Positions 1-7,951 of a stretch of 64,000 nucleotides of DNA are shown here, in pieces (within the stretch, counting starts at the first letter, position 1; each line of letters begins with the position of its first letter). Source of the stretch: Rhizobium sp. RU36D. GTDB lineage: Bacteria > Pseudomonadota > Alphaproteobacteria > Rhizobiales > Rhizobiaceae. The DNA is taken from contig NZ_FWXU01000006.1 in assembly GCF_900176345.1 (NCBI RefSeq), forward strand, positions 62,001-126,000, given 5' to 3'. The position numbers were made by a program, and so were the translations under genes. The notes beneath the pieces are model-generated. The model made no database searches, was not told the DNA's origin, and saw nothing but the letters and a program-made list of their open reading frames with translations.

Positions 1-472
1 CCTGGTCAAAGGCCCAGTCTGCCAGCGGCACGGAAACCTGCCACAGCGTGTAGCTCGACCGCAGGAAGTACCGCGATCCCTTGTTGATCGCCGATGTCGC
101 GGCGTTGAAAATCACGGTTGGGGTTTCGGACTGGTCGATTAGGGGTGCCACGGCGAGTGCGTTGGGCGTGAAGGTGAATCCAGCGAGATAGTCCACCTCT
201 TCGCGGATCAGCAGTTCCTGCGCCAGGGTCTTCGCCAGATCCGGATTGGCGCCGCCCACATCCTTGTAGATGAACTCGATCGTATGTTCGCCGGCCTTGT
301 TGCCGTGCTTGGCGACATAGACCTCGATCGCTTCCTTGTATTGCTTGCCATAGATGGCAAACGGACCGGAAAACTCGGCAATGACACCCACCTTGATGGT
401 GTCGGCCCAACTGACGCCGGCGCACAGCATCGCCATCGCTGCACCGAGGACAGCGCTCTTCAAATTCGGCAT
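1..472 (-). CDS. ABC transporter substrate-binding protein, branched-chain amino acid type (3' end outside window)
   Basis: The N-terminal 157 residues are visible; the rest lies beyond the left edge. Residues 1-23 form a Sec signal peptide ending in SWA, followed by DTIKVGVIAEFSGPFAIYG, the usual opening of type I periplasmic binding proteins (Peripla_BP_6, LivJ-like). Later segments such as DYLAGFTFTPNALAVAP fit the same fold. The family delivers amino acids, amides or aromatic acids to Liv-type permeases, so permease and ATPase genes would be expected further left. The ATG at 472 has GGGAGG 5 bases upstream. The ligand cannot be told. A symmetric operator-like pair lies at 526-583. Confidence 0.85.
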   Translation of the reverse strand, partial: MPNLKSAVLGAAMAMLCAGVSWADTIKVGVIAEFSGPFAIYGKQYKEAIEVYVAKHGNKAGEHTIEFIYKDVGGANPDLAKTLAQELLIREEVDYLAGFTFTPNALAVAPLIDQSETPTVIFNAATSAINKGSRYFLRSSYTLWQVSVPLADWAFDQ

Positions 473-525
473 GTGATCCTCCCAAACCACTGTTGCGCAT
501 GGTCCGCTCCTCCGGACCACCTGCA

Positions 526-583
526 CGAGTTGATATCACAACTCGATCGCTATAATGAGCAAACGAGTTGCGATGTCAACTGA
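526..583. promoter_or_regulatory. Tandem operator-like inverted repeats
   Basis: CGAGTTG (526-532) and CAACTCG (539-545) form perfect 7-bp arms around a 6-bp spacer. A second, slightly degenerate copy is CGAGTTG (564-570), 6 bp, CAACTGA (577-583). The centres are 38 bp apart. They lie 54-111 bp upstream of the binding-protein start at 472, where a promoter would be expected. Which regulator binds is unknown; it may be encoded left of the window. Confidence 0.5.
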
Positions 584-673
584 CTTTCTCAGCTGCGCCT
601 TTTGGGGGGTAGAAGGAAGGACCGTTGCGCCTCCGTGCACATACGTTGACGTGCAGGACCTGAATATATCCAG

Positions 674-1135
674 TCACATGTATTTCGTGGGAAGCGCTGT
701 GGTAAACTTCATCTCTTCCATCGCAATCGATGAACTCAAGTCGGAGAACTCCACGCGGCTGATCAGGTTCTTGTAGACCTGGTCATAGACATCGATATCG
801 GGCACCACGGTTCGCAGGAGGTAATCGGTATCCCCGGTCAGGCGATAGGCCTCAAGGATCTCCGGAATGTCTCGGATTTCCTTGCGGAAGGTATCGAGCC
901 AAGCAGTGGTGTGGCGCGGCACCTTGACGGAGATGAAGATCGTCATGGGCACATTGGCCATGCGCCGATCGACAAGGGCCACTCGGCTGCGGATCAGCCC
1001 CATGTCCTCCATGCGCTTGATGCGGCGCCAGCATGGCGTATGCGACAGGCCGACGGCCTCGGCGATCTCAACGACGGATTTCTCCGCGTTGACCTGGAGG
1101 ATTTCGATGATCTTTCGGTCGATGTGGTCGAACAT
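674..1135 (-). CDS. Lrp/AsnC family transcriptional regulator
   Basis: A 153-residue protein of normal Lrp length. Residues 1-60 hold the winged helix (MFDHIDRKIIEILQVNAEKS, then VVEIAEAVGLSHTPCWRRIK, an Lrp-type recognition helix); residues 65-150 form the RAM ligand-binding domain with the GDTDYLLR signature. Such proteins sense amino acids and regulate adjacent amino-acid genes. I chose the start at 1135, which has GGAG about 8 bases upstream and begins at the canonical family start; an in-frame extension to 1267 is unlikely. It is divergent from the racemase at 1419, which is an obvious candidate target. Confidence 0.93.
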   Translation of the reverse strand: MFDHIDRKIIEILQVNAEKSVVEIAEAVGLSHTPCWRRIKRMEDMGLIRSRVALVDRRMANVPMTIFISVKVPRHTTAWLDTFRKEIRDIPEILEAYRLTGDTDYLLRTVVPDIDVYDQVYKNLISRVEFSDLSSSIAMEEMKFTTALPTKYM

Positions 1136-1382
1136 GGATGCTCCGGAATGGTTCTTCAGGTTTTGATTGGCGGGCTGGGCGCTGGTCGAGGGCAAGGTAC
1201 CGCTGCGAATCGAAGGACCGTGTGTTGTCGAAGATGTCCCCGACCGGCGTAACCATATTTTATTCACTAGACAATTTTTGTAAATTCATCCTAGCATTAA
1301 TCCATAGTGCAGGATGATTATGCGACATCTGGCGCATATCTGTAGAAAAAAGCACAGCGATTGTTCCGTTGGTTCCCTATGG

Positions 1383-1397
1383 TTTTGACAGTCAAAA
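1383..1397. promoter_or_regulatory. Perfect palindrome upstream of the racemase gene
   Basis: TTTTGAC-A-GTCAAAA is a perfect 7-bp inverted repeat around one base, ending 21 bp before the racemase ATG. Its position over the likely transcription start or leader suits a repressor operator. Whether the divergent Lrp protein binds it is inference. Confidence 0.45.
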
Positions 1398-1418
1398 ATT
1401 GCCTGATGGGGTTGGAAC

Positions 1419-2159
1419 ATGAAGAGGATTGGAATGATCGGCGGCATGAGCTGGGAAAGCACTGCTGTCTATTACAAGCGGCTGAATGAGCAGGTCCGCG
1501 ACGCGCTTGGCGGATTGAATTCTGCCGACATCGTGCTGCGTTCTGTCAATTTCAACGATATCGTCGCCCATCAAAAGGCCGGGGCCTGGGATGACGCGGC
1601 CCGGGAACTGAGCAAGGTTGCGATCGATCTGGAGAATGCCGGGGCCGAGATGATCCTGATCTGCACCAACACCATGCATCTGCTGGCACCGCAGGTGCAG
1701 GCGGCGGTGGGCATTCCGCTTGTCCACATTGCCGATGTCACGGGCGAGGCTGTCGCCGGTGCCGGTTGCCGCCGGCCCTTGCTGCTCGCCACGCGCTACA
1801 CGATGGAGCAGGATTTTTATCGCAAGCATATCGAGTCGAGCTTCGGGATCGAAGTGCTCGTGCCGGATGCCGCCGATCGTCAGGACGTACACGACATCAT
1901 TTTCAGCGAATTGTGCTGTGGGATCGTCAAGGGCAGTTCGCAGCAGCGCTACAAGGACGTGGTTGCGAAGGGCAAGGCCGCTGGCGCCGATAGCGTGATC
2001 CTGGGCTGCACCGAAATCGGGCTGCTGGTGAGCGCGGCTGACTTCGACATTCCGACCTTTGATTCGACGCTGCTGCATGCCGATGCGGCGGTCAGGATGT
2101 CGCTGGCACCGGCCATGCCGGTCTCGGGCGAAACGGGCTTTGCGTCGCCCATGCACTGA
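1419..2159 (+). CDS. Aspartate/glutamate racemase family protein
   Basis: A 246-residue protein of the Asp/Glu racemase superfamily. The N-terminus KRIGMIGGMSWEST is the characteristic aspartate-racemase opening. The two catalytic cysteines of PLP-independent racemases are both present: Cys82 in CTNTMH and Cys197 in GCTEIGLL. It should interconvert L- and D-aspartate or a related acidic amino acid in the cytoplasm. It stands alone, divergent from an Lrp-type regulator, suggesting control by an amino acid. The last residues before the stop are less conserved. Substrate specificity cannot be read from sequence. Confidence 0.9.
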   Translation: MKRIGMIGGMSWESTAVYYKRLNEQVRDALGGLNSADIVLRSVNFNDIVAHQKAGAWDDAARELSKVAIDLENAGAEMILICTNTMHLLAPQVQAAVGIPLVHIADVTGEAVAGAGCRRPLLLATRYTMEQDFYRKHIESSFGIEVLVPDAADRQDVHDIIFSELCCGIVKGSSQQRYKDVVAKGKAAGADSVILGCTEIGLLVSAADFDIPTFDSTLLHADAAVRMSLAPAMPVSGETGFASPMH

Positions 2160-2224
2160 TCTTCCCAAACGAGGCGCTTGCCACGCTGGCGCTGGAGGTT
2201 GTCGCGGCTTGCGAATACGAATGG

Positions 2225-2298
2225 CTTGCCGTCTCAGAAGCGACGGCAAGCCTGAGACGTTTCCGGAGTGAACCGGCTGCGATGCTGGGTCACTCCGG
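2225..2298. terminator. Overlapping hairpins between convergent genes
   Basis: Stem A pairs CTTGCCGTC (2225-2233) with GACGGCAAG (2242-2250). Stem B pairs CGTCTCAG (2230-2237) with CTGAGACG (2252-2259) and is followed by TTT. A and B overlap, so they exclude each other. Stem C pairs CCGGAGTGA (2263-2271) with TCACTCCGG (2290-2298). The block separates the racemase and lactonase 3' ends and probably terminates both. Confidence 0.5.
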
Positions 2299-2305
2299 TC
2301 GTCGT

Positions 2306-3475
2306 TTATGGCAGGGTGACGATTTCGATCCAGTTTGCGCCGGCATCGACGGGTGCCTCGGCGACCGGCTTCAGGGTGCCGTCATTGGAATCGATCGAAT
2401 AGACCCTGAGCTTGTCCGATTTTTCGCCTGAGGCGATCAGAAATCGGCCCGTGGGATCGATGCGGATACCCCTTGGCTGCTTTTCCGTCTCGTAGTTGGC
2501 AACATAGGTCAGCTTGCCATCGCCCTGGGCCACTTTGAACAGCGCGATCCGGCTTGTGGTCCGCTCCGTGGTGTAGAGATAGCGGCCGTCGGGTGTGATG
2601 GCGATGTCGGCGGCCCAGATCTTCGGCTTGCCATTGTCTGCGGGCTTGGCCGGCGCAGTCGTCGCATTGAAGGCGGGCGGAGGCGGAGGAGCCACGCCTG
2701 GCTCCAGACCGGCGGCTGCTTGAACGGAGCCGACGACGTCCACTTCGCTCAGCGTGCCCTTTTCCGGGTCCAGCCGGTAGTGAATGACTTCGCCGGTGAG
2801 TTCCGTCAGGACATAGACCGAGCTGTTGTCTGGAGACAGCACGAGATGGCGCGGGCCGGAGCCTGCTTTTGTGTTGATCGCCGCTGGATCATTCGCTTCC
2901 AGCAGGCCGGTTTCCCCGTTCAGCCGGAATTGAAGGACGAGATCGGAACCAAGATTGGTGGCGAACACGAACTTGCCGCTACGATCGCTAACGATCGCGT
3001 GGGCATTCCGCCCCGTTGCCAGCACCTGTCGGGCACCTTCGGTGACGAGGCCGTCCTTGCCGATCGGCAGCACGGCGATCTTGTTGCCGCCATAGGAGGC
3101 GGTGAACAGCAGGCGCCCGGATGGATCGGTCGAGACATAGGGCATGCTGTCCGGCAGCGCCGCGACGGCGGACTGTTTCAGGCTGCCGGTCTGCGGATCG
3201 ATGTCCAGGGACAGAACGCGAAACGGCTGCGAGCGGATGACGGCGTAGAGATGCGCCTTGTCCGGGCTGACCGTCATCGGCATGACCTTGCCGTCGGCCT
3301 TGAATGGCTCAAGCGGTGACAGCGCTCCGGTTGTCTCATCCATGCTATAGGCGTTGATGGTCGCAGCGTCGGCCGCCGAGACATAGACGAAGGTTCGCGC
3401 CTTGGCCAAGGACGGTGTGCCGCCGATGGCCATTGCCGCAAGGGGTGCGACAACCGTTGCGATCAGTTTCTTCAC
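2306..3475 (-). CDS. Lactonase family beta-propeller protein, probably periplasmic
   Basis: A 389-residue protein with a Sec signal peptide (about residues 1-24, ending SLAKA) and a seven-bladed propeller of the 6-phosphogluconolactonase/Lactonase_7 family. Repeated blade motifs are visible: FVYVSAADAATINAYSMD, SGRLLFTASYGGNKIAVL, SGKFVFATNLGSDLVLQF, DGRYLYTTERTTSRIALF and TGRFLIASGEKSDKLRVYS. The export signal argues against the cytosolic pentose-phosphate role. Lying just downstream of kdgD and the uxuA-like gene, it could hydrolyse an aldonolactone or aldarolactone from uronate oxidation. That role is inference; some members are simply cell-surface propellers. Confidence 0.82.
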   Translation of the reverse strand: MKKLIATVVAPLAAMAIGGTPSLAKARTFVYVSAADAATINAYSMDETTGALSPLEPFKADGKVMPMTVSPDKAHLYAVIRSQPFRVLSLDIDPQTGSLKQSAVAALPDSMPYVSTDPSGRLLFTASYGGNKIAVLPIGKDGLVTEGARQVLATGRNAHAIVSDRSGKFVFATNLGSDLVLQFRLNGETGLLEANDPAAINTKAGSGPRHLVLSPDNSSVYVLTELTGEVIHYRLDPEKGTLSEVDVVGSVQAAAGLEPGVAPPPPPAFNATTAPAKPADNGKPKIWAADIAITPDGRYLYTTERTTSRIALFKVAQGDGKLTYVANYETEKQPRGIRIDPTGRFLIASGEKSDKLRVYSIDSNDGTLKPVAEAPVDAGANWIEIVTLP

Positions 3476-3497
3476 GCTGGTTTCTCCTCATCCCAGA

Positions 3498-4424
3498 TTA
3501 TGCGCTCTCCCTCCCGGAGAGCGCGGTAGCAATGTCGATCAGCCGCTTCAGCTGATCGGTTTCATCGGTCGTCAGGTTGACCAGCGGCGGGCGCACCGGC
3601 CCGGCCGAGCCGCCGCGGGCATTGACACCGGCCTTGATGATGGACACGGCATAGCCCTTGCGCCGGTTGCGCAATTCGGTGAGCGGGAAAAAAAACTCCT
3701 TGAGGATGCGGTCCGTCACATCCTTGCGGCCGGCCTTCAGCGCGGAGTAGAAGGTCTGGGCGAGTTCCGGGACGAAGTTGAAGACCGCTGACGAATAGGT
3801 CGTAACACCAGCGGCGAAATAGGCCGTGGCATAGAGTTCGTGGGTCGGCATGCCGCCGATATAGGTCAGGCGGTCGCCAAGCCGCGTGGTGATCTCGATC
3901 ACGCGATCGACTTCACCATGGCCGTCCTTGAAGCCGATCAGATTGGGGCACTGCTCGCAGAGCCGCATCAGGCTTTCGGCGCTCAGCACGATGTTGTCCC
4001 GGTTATAGACCACCACGCCGATGCTGACGGCATTACAGATCGCCTTGACATGGGCGACCAGTCCTTCCTGCTCGCAGAACATGAGATAGGGCGGCAGAAG
4101 CAGGATGCCGTCGGCGCCCGCCTCTTTCGCGGCCTTGGCCATTTCGATGGCGAGCGCCGTGCCATAGGCGGCTCCGCCGAGGATCGGGGTGTTGCGCGAA
4201 CTCTGCTTGGCCGCCCGGGTCACCCTTGCGGCCTCGGCCGGTGTCAGCGAGAAGAGCTCGCCCGTGCCGCCGGGCGCAAACAGGGCCGAGGCGCCGAACC
4301 CATCCAGCCAGTCGATATGGGCCCTGTAGCCGTCTTCGTCGAAGCTCAAGTCGGATTTGAAGGCGGTCGTCGGAAAGGAAAGCAAACCGCTGCCAAGGGC
4401 GGCCTTGAGTTCGTCGGGAGTCAT
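3498..4424 (-). CDS. kdgD: 5-dehydro-4-deoxyglucarate dehydratase (DHDPS superfamily)
   Basis: A 308-residue DHDPS/NAL-type TIM barrel closest in pattern to KdgD, which dehydrates and decarboxylates 5-keto-4-deoxy-glucarate to 2-oxoglutarate semialdehyde (EC 4.2.1.41). The substrate loop APGGTGE (about residues 50-56), catalytic Tyr140 in VVVYNRDN and Schiff-base Lys166 in LIGFKDGHGEVDRV are intact. I placed the start at 4424 because AGGA lies about 7 bases upstream; an upstream ATG at 4454 lacks this. It follows the uxuA-like gene by about 36 bases, so the two are co-transcribed. Other DHDPS-family activities cannot be fully excluded. Confidence 0.87.
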   Translation of the reverse strand: MTPDELKAALGSGLLSFPTTAFKSDLSFDEDGYRAHIDWLDGFGASALFAPGGTGELFSLTPAEAARVTRAAKQSSRNTPILGGAAYGTALAIEMAKAAKEAGADGILLLPPYLMFCEQEGLVAHVKAICNAVSIGVVVYNRDNIVLSAESLMRLCEQCPNLIGFKDGHGEVDRVIEITTRLGDRLTYIGGMPTHELYATAYFAAGVTTYSSAVFNFVPELAQTFYSALKAGRKDVTDRILKEFFFPLTELRNRRKGYAVSIIKAGVNARGGSAGPVRPPLVNLTTDETDQLKRLIDIATALSGRESA

Positions 4425-4460
4425 CGTGTCATCCTGAAATGTAGAGAAATGCAATAGGGA

Positions 4461-5432
4461 TCAAGCGTCGAGCGACTGCAGGAGCGCGGCGATGTAGCCG
4501 TAGCAGAAGGCGAAGGCGACGCCGGTCGGATCACGGCCGCTGATGGTCGGCACGTGATCGGGCATGACCATGTATTTGTAGCCGATTTCCTTGTAGATCT
4601 TCAGCGAACGCACCATGTCCATGTCGCCTTCCTCAGGGAAGGTTTCCATGAAGGACAGCTTGCCGCCGCGGATATTGCGGAAATGCAGGTTGAAGATCTT
4701 GTTGCGGCTGCCGAACCAGCGAATGATGTCGTCGATTTCTTCGCGCGGATTGTCGAGCATTTCGCCGACCGATCCCTGGCAGAAGTTCAGCCCGTGATAG
4801 GGGCTTTCGCGCATCAGCACGAATTTCTTCAAGCCCTCGACGGTGCCCAATACGCGGGTGACGCCACGATAGCCTGGCGGCGTATAGGGGTCATGGGGGT
4901 GGCAGGCGAGGCGGACCTTGGCACTTTCCGCCACGGGCACCACACGCTCCAGGAAGTAATCGATCCGCTCCCAGTTCTCGTCTTCCGACAATACACCGGC
5001 CAAACCGGGTGCGGCGCCCTGATCGGCCTTGTCCCAGCGGAAGGCCTCGTTGAGCGAGCCGCCGCGGCCGGGCTCCATCTCCGTGCGGGGAATGCCAATC
5101 AGGTTGAGATTATACTTGGCGGCGGGGATGCCGGCGCGGGCGCAGTTCTCGATCATCCGGCAGACGGCATCGATCTGGCGGTCACGTTCCGGTCCTGCCA
5201 GCAGGATATCGGGGTAGGAGGCCTGCTCGACGGGCCGCGAGGGAAGCGGCAGCTGGATCATGTCCAGCACCAGGCCGAAACTCTCGACGTGATCGCGATG
5301 CCGCTCCAGGTCATCAAGCGTCCAGCTGGCAGGCGGACCTGGCGGGTCCGCCGAGATATTCTTCACGCCAAGCTGCGCGAACACCCTGTAGTCGTCATCG
5401 TCGCGGGCAGCGACTTGCGTTCCCAGATACAC
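4461..5432 (-). CDS. uxuA: Mannonate dehydratase-like TIM-barrel protein
   Basis: A 323-residue protein of the UxuA family, shorter than the roughly 394-residue E. coli enzyme, as in many alphaproteobacterial versions. Family features are LACHPHDPYTPPGYRGVTRV, the metal-site segment GLNFCQGSVGEM, NLHFRNIRGG and MVMPDHVPT. UxuA dehydrates D-mannonate to 2-keto-3-deoxygluconate in hexuronate degradation. Here it heads a minus-strand transcription unit with kdgD and the lactonase, downstream of a palindrome at 5466-5483. Because kdgD serves the aldarate route rather than the KDG route, the true substrate may be another sugar acid, so the symbol is tentative. Confidence 0.8.
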   Translation of the reverse strand: MYLGTQVAARDDDDYRVFAQLGVKNISADPPGPPASWTLDDLERHRDHVESFGLVLDMIQLPLPSRPVEQASYPDILLAGPERDRQIDAVCRMIENCARAGIPAAKYNLNLIGIPRTEMEPGRGGSLNEAFRWDKADQGAAPGLAGVLSEDENWERIDYFLERVVPVAESAKVRLACHPHDPYTPPGYRGVTRVLGTVEGLKKFVLMRESPYHGLNFCQGSVGEMLDNPREEIDDIIRWFGSRNKIFNLHFRNIRGGKLSFMETFPEEGDMDMVRSLKIYKEIGYKYMVMPDHVPTISGRDPTGVAFAFCYGYIAALLQSLDA

Positions 5433-5465
5433 GATAGGCTCCTCACCCTTCCAAACTCATCTATA

Positions 5466-5483
5466 TCATATGACATAATATGA
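5466..5483. promoter_or_regulatory. Probable GntR operator upstream of the uxuA-like gene
   Basis: TCATAT-GACATA-ATATGA is a perfect inverted repeat with 6-bp arms, 34 bp upstream of the start at 5432. The central GACATA recurs twice in the gap before the transporter genes (6289-6304), as expected if the local FadR-type regulator controls both units. Confidence 0.6.
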
Positions 5484-5505
5484 ATTTTGGAGGGTGTCGA
5501 GAGCT

Positions 5506-6204
5506 TTATTGTTCTGCGAGTTGCCGGTATCGGCGCTGGCTGCCCAAGATATGCTTTCGCATGGCCTGGCGCGCGGCCTCCGGGTTCTGGTCGGCAATGG
5601 CGGCGAGGATATCGCCATGCTCGGTATGGACGCCCAGCAAATAGGTCTTGTCGGTGGCGTCTGGCAGGGTGGGAAACTGGCTGCGCGGTATGGCGCGCGA
5701 GCCGAACTGGCGCATTACATCTAGGTAGAACCGGTTGTTGGTGGCGGCGGCAATGGCCATGTGGAATTCGAAATCCGCCTCCACCGTCGGTTTGCCCGCT
5801 TCGATCATCTGCGCCATCTTGCGGTTGGCCGCGGAGATCGCCGCTTCCTGCTCTGCCGTGCGGCGATAGGCGGCAATGGCGGCTGCCTCGCTTTCCGTCG
5901 CCAGACGAAACTCAAGTAATTCAAGGGTTTCCGGTATGCTTTTGATTTCAACGGGGGTCAACGCCAGTCGCTGCGTTGCGCTGGGATCGCTGACGAAAAC
6001 ACCCTTGCCCTGCACGGGCCGCACGAAGCCGGCGGCGCGCAGATCGGCAATCGCCTCGCGCACTACAGTGCGGCTCACGCCAAAGCTCGCCTCCAGTTGC
6101 GGCTCGGTCGGCAGTTGGTCGCCTTCCTTCAGCTTGCCTGATTCGATCTGGTGGCGCAGTTCGTCGATCACCTGTTGCGCCAGTCTTTGTCTGCCCCTTG
6201 TCAT
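5506..6204 (-). CDS. GntR family regulator, FadR subfamily
   Basis: A 232-residue regulator. Residues 1-70 are a GntR winged helix (GDQLPTEPQLEASFGVSRTV, then VREAIADLRAAGFV); residues about 90-225 are the all-helical FCD domain, with the metal/ligand residues Asp and His in DFEFHMAIAAATNN, His in HTEHGDILAAI and His in MRKHI. FadR-type members such as UxuR, ExuR, DgoR and LldR respond to sugar acids or carboxylates. It lies between the catabolic genes and the importer, which face away from each other. The start at 6204 follows GAGGGG; an upstream in-frame ATG at 6252 has no such site. Confidence 0.92.
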   Translation of the reverse strand: MTRGRQRLAQQVIDELRHQIESGKLKEGDQLPTEPQLEASFGVSRTVVREAIADLRAAGFVRPVQGKGVFVSDPSATQRLALTPVEIKSIPETLELLEFRLATESEAAAIAAYRRTAEQEAAISAANRKMAQMIEAGKPTVEADFEFHMAIAAATNNRFYLDVMRQFGSRAIPRSQFPTLPDATDKTYLLGVHTEHGDILAAIADQNPEAARQAMRKHILGSQRRYRQLAEQ

Positions 6205-6280
6205 CTTCCCCTCATTCACTCGCTCGCTTTTTTCGCGCGCCTTTAAATGCACTTGCCAAGGTCCCCGGATTTCGATAATT

Positions 6281-6310
6281 CATAATACGACATACGGACG
6301 ACATAATACG
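6281..6310. promoter_or_regulatory. Probable GntR boxes between regulator and importer operon
   Basis: CATAATACG occurs twice in direct orientation (6281-6289 and 6302-6310), 21 bp or two helical turns apart. GACATA occurs at 6289-6294 and 6299-6304, matching the core of the palindrome at 5466-5483. The site lies between the divergent starts at 6204 and 6341. Confidence 0.55.
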
Positions 6311-6340
6311 TTTCCTATGATAGACCAGGGAGGAGTTACA

Positions 6341-7933
6341 ATGAAGCATTTTTCGAAAACTTTGCTCGCCGGCGTCGCCGCGAGCTTTCTCGCCTTTGGT
6401 GCCTTGCAGGCGGTGGCGGCCACGCCCAAGGACCAGCTCGTTATTGGAACCTCGCTGGCCCAGGTCCTGTCGCTTGATCCACAGCAGGCGACGGAAGCCA
6501 AGGCGCTGGAGATCATGTCCAATCTCTATGACCGGCTCGTCATGACAGACAATTCCGGCAAGCTGCAGCCGCATCTGGCGGAACGTTGGGAGGAGGACGA
6601 AAAAGGCATCACCTTCCATCTGCGCGAGGCGAAGTTCGCCTCCGGCAATCCCGTGACGGCCGATGACGTCGTCTATTCGCTCGCTCGCCTGCTGAAGCTC
6701 GATCAGGCCGCGGCGGCCAATTTCAAGCGCATCGGCTATACCGCTGAGAATGTCGACACCCTGGTCAAGGCGGTCGATCCCAAGACGGTAAGAATCGAGC
6801 TCTCCGACCAGACGACCGGCGAACTGCTGCTCTATCGCCTGGCTATGGTTGTCGCCAGCGTCGTGGATAGCGTCGAGGTGAAGAAGCATGTGACCGCCGA
6901 CGATTTCGGCAATGGCTGGCTGCGCACCAATTCCGCCGGCTCCGGCCCCTTCTCGCTCAATCGCTGGACGCCCAATGAAATGGTGATCCTGGAGGCGAAT
7001 GGCGACTATGTCTCGGGTGCGCCGACCATGCGCCGCGTGATCCTGCGCCACGTGCCGGAAAGCCAGGTGCAGCGGCTGATGCTGGAGCGCGGCGATATCG
7101 ACATCGCCAGCGCGCTGTCGGCCGCTGATCTCAAGGTGTTCGAGGGGAACCAGAAGTTCGAGGTCCAGCGCGTGCCAACAGGCGGTTTCTATGTGCTGGC
7201 CATGAATGCCGGCAACCAATATCTCGCCAGCCCCAAGGTGCGCGAGGCGATCGCCTACGGCATCGACTACAAGGGCATCGAGCAGACGATCATGGGGCCC
7301 TATGGACGTGTGCGCAATGTACCGGTGCCGGAGAATTTCGACTACGCCATTCCTAATCCCGATTGGCAGTTCGATGCGGCAAAGGCGAAAGCCTTGCTGG
7401 CCGAGGCCGGGTTTGCCGATGGTTTCTCGCTGACGCTCAAGACCATCGCCCAGACGCCGCGCATCGACCTCGCGACCGCCATCCAGGCCTCGCTCGGCCA
7501 GATCGGCATCAAGGTCGAAATCCAGCAGGGCAATGGTTCCGATATCATCGCCGATCACCGCGCCCGCAATTTCGACCTGCTGATGCCGCAGACCGGCTCC
7601 TACATGCCGAATGTCCTCGGTTCCATGGAGCAGTTCGCCTCCAATCCCGACAATTCGAAGGAAGCCAACAATGCCGGAAACTTCGTATGGCGTTCGGCCT
7701 GGGACATTCCCGAGCTGACGCAATTGACGGCCAAGGCCTCGCTGGAGCGGGATCCGGCCAAGCGCGGTGAGATGTTCAAGCAAATGCAGGAGATGTTCGT
7801 CTCGCTCAAGCCTGCGGTGCTGCCACTGTTCGAACGGTTCGAGCCGATCGTTCTCAACGCCAATGTCGAGGGCTATCTTGGTCACCCCAACCAGGTGACG
7901 CGCCTTGAAGGCGTCACCAAGACTGCAGATTAA
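6341..7933 (+). CDS. ABC transporter substrate-binding protein, peptide/Opp family (SBP_bac_5)
   Basis: A 530-residue periplasmic binding protein with signal peptide (residues 1-27, ending QAVAA). The SBP_bac_5 fold shows in LSLDPQQATEAKALEIMSNL, LQPHLAERWEEDEKGITFHL, NPVTADDVVYSLARL and VREAIAYGIDYKGIEQTIMG. The ATG at 6341 is preceded by GGAGGAG, a very good ribosome site; the frame opens further upstream but that part is non-coding. It is the first gene of a five-gene importer operon. Opp/Dpp-class binding proteins carry peptides but also sugar acids and oligosaccharides; next to sugar-acid enzymes and a FadR-type regulator, a uronate or aldarate ligand is more likely than a peptide. Confidence 0.93.
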   Translation: MKHFSKTLLAGVAASFLAFGALQAVAATPKDQLVIGTSLAQVLSLDPQQATEAKALEIMSNLYDRLVMTDNSGKLQPHLAERWEEDEKGITFHLREAKFASGNPVTADDVVYSLARLLKLDQAAAANFKRIGYTAENVDTLVKAVDPKTVRIELSDQTTGELLLYRLAMVVASVVDSVEVKKHVTADDFGNGWLRTNSAGSGPFSLNRWTPNEMVILEANGDYVSGAPTMRRVILRHVPESQVQRLMLERGDIDIASALSAADLKVFEGNQKFEVQRVPTGGFYVLAMNAGNQYLASPKVREAIAYGIDYKGIEQTIMGPYGRVRNVPVPENFDYAIPNPDWQFDAAKAKALLAEAGFADGFSLTLKTIAQTPRIDLATAIQASLGQIGIKVEIQQGNGSDIIADHRARNFDLLMPQTGSYMPNVLGSMEQFASNPDNSKEANNAGNFVWRSAWDIPELTQLTAKASLERDPAKRGEMFKQMQEMFVSLKPAVLPLFERFEPIVLNANVEGYLGHPNQVTRLEGVTKTAD

Positions 7934-7951
7934 CGGTATCCGGACACGGTC

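Noticed and set aside
6212..7885. Long minus-strand open frame opposite the binding protein
   Set aside because: Covers a well-supported SBP_bac_5 gene on the plus strand and has no family features.
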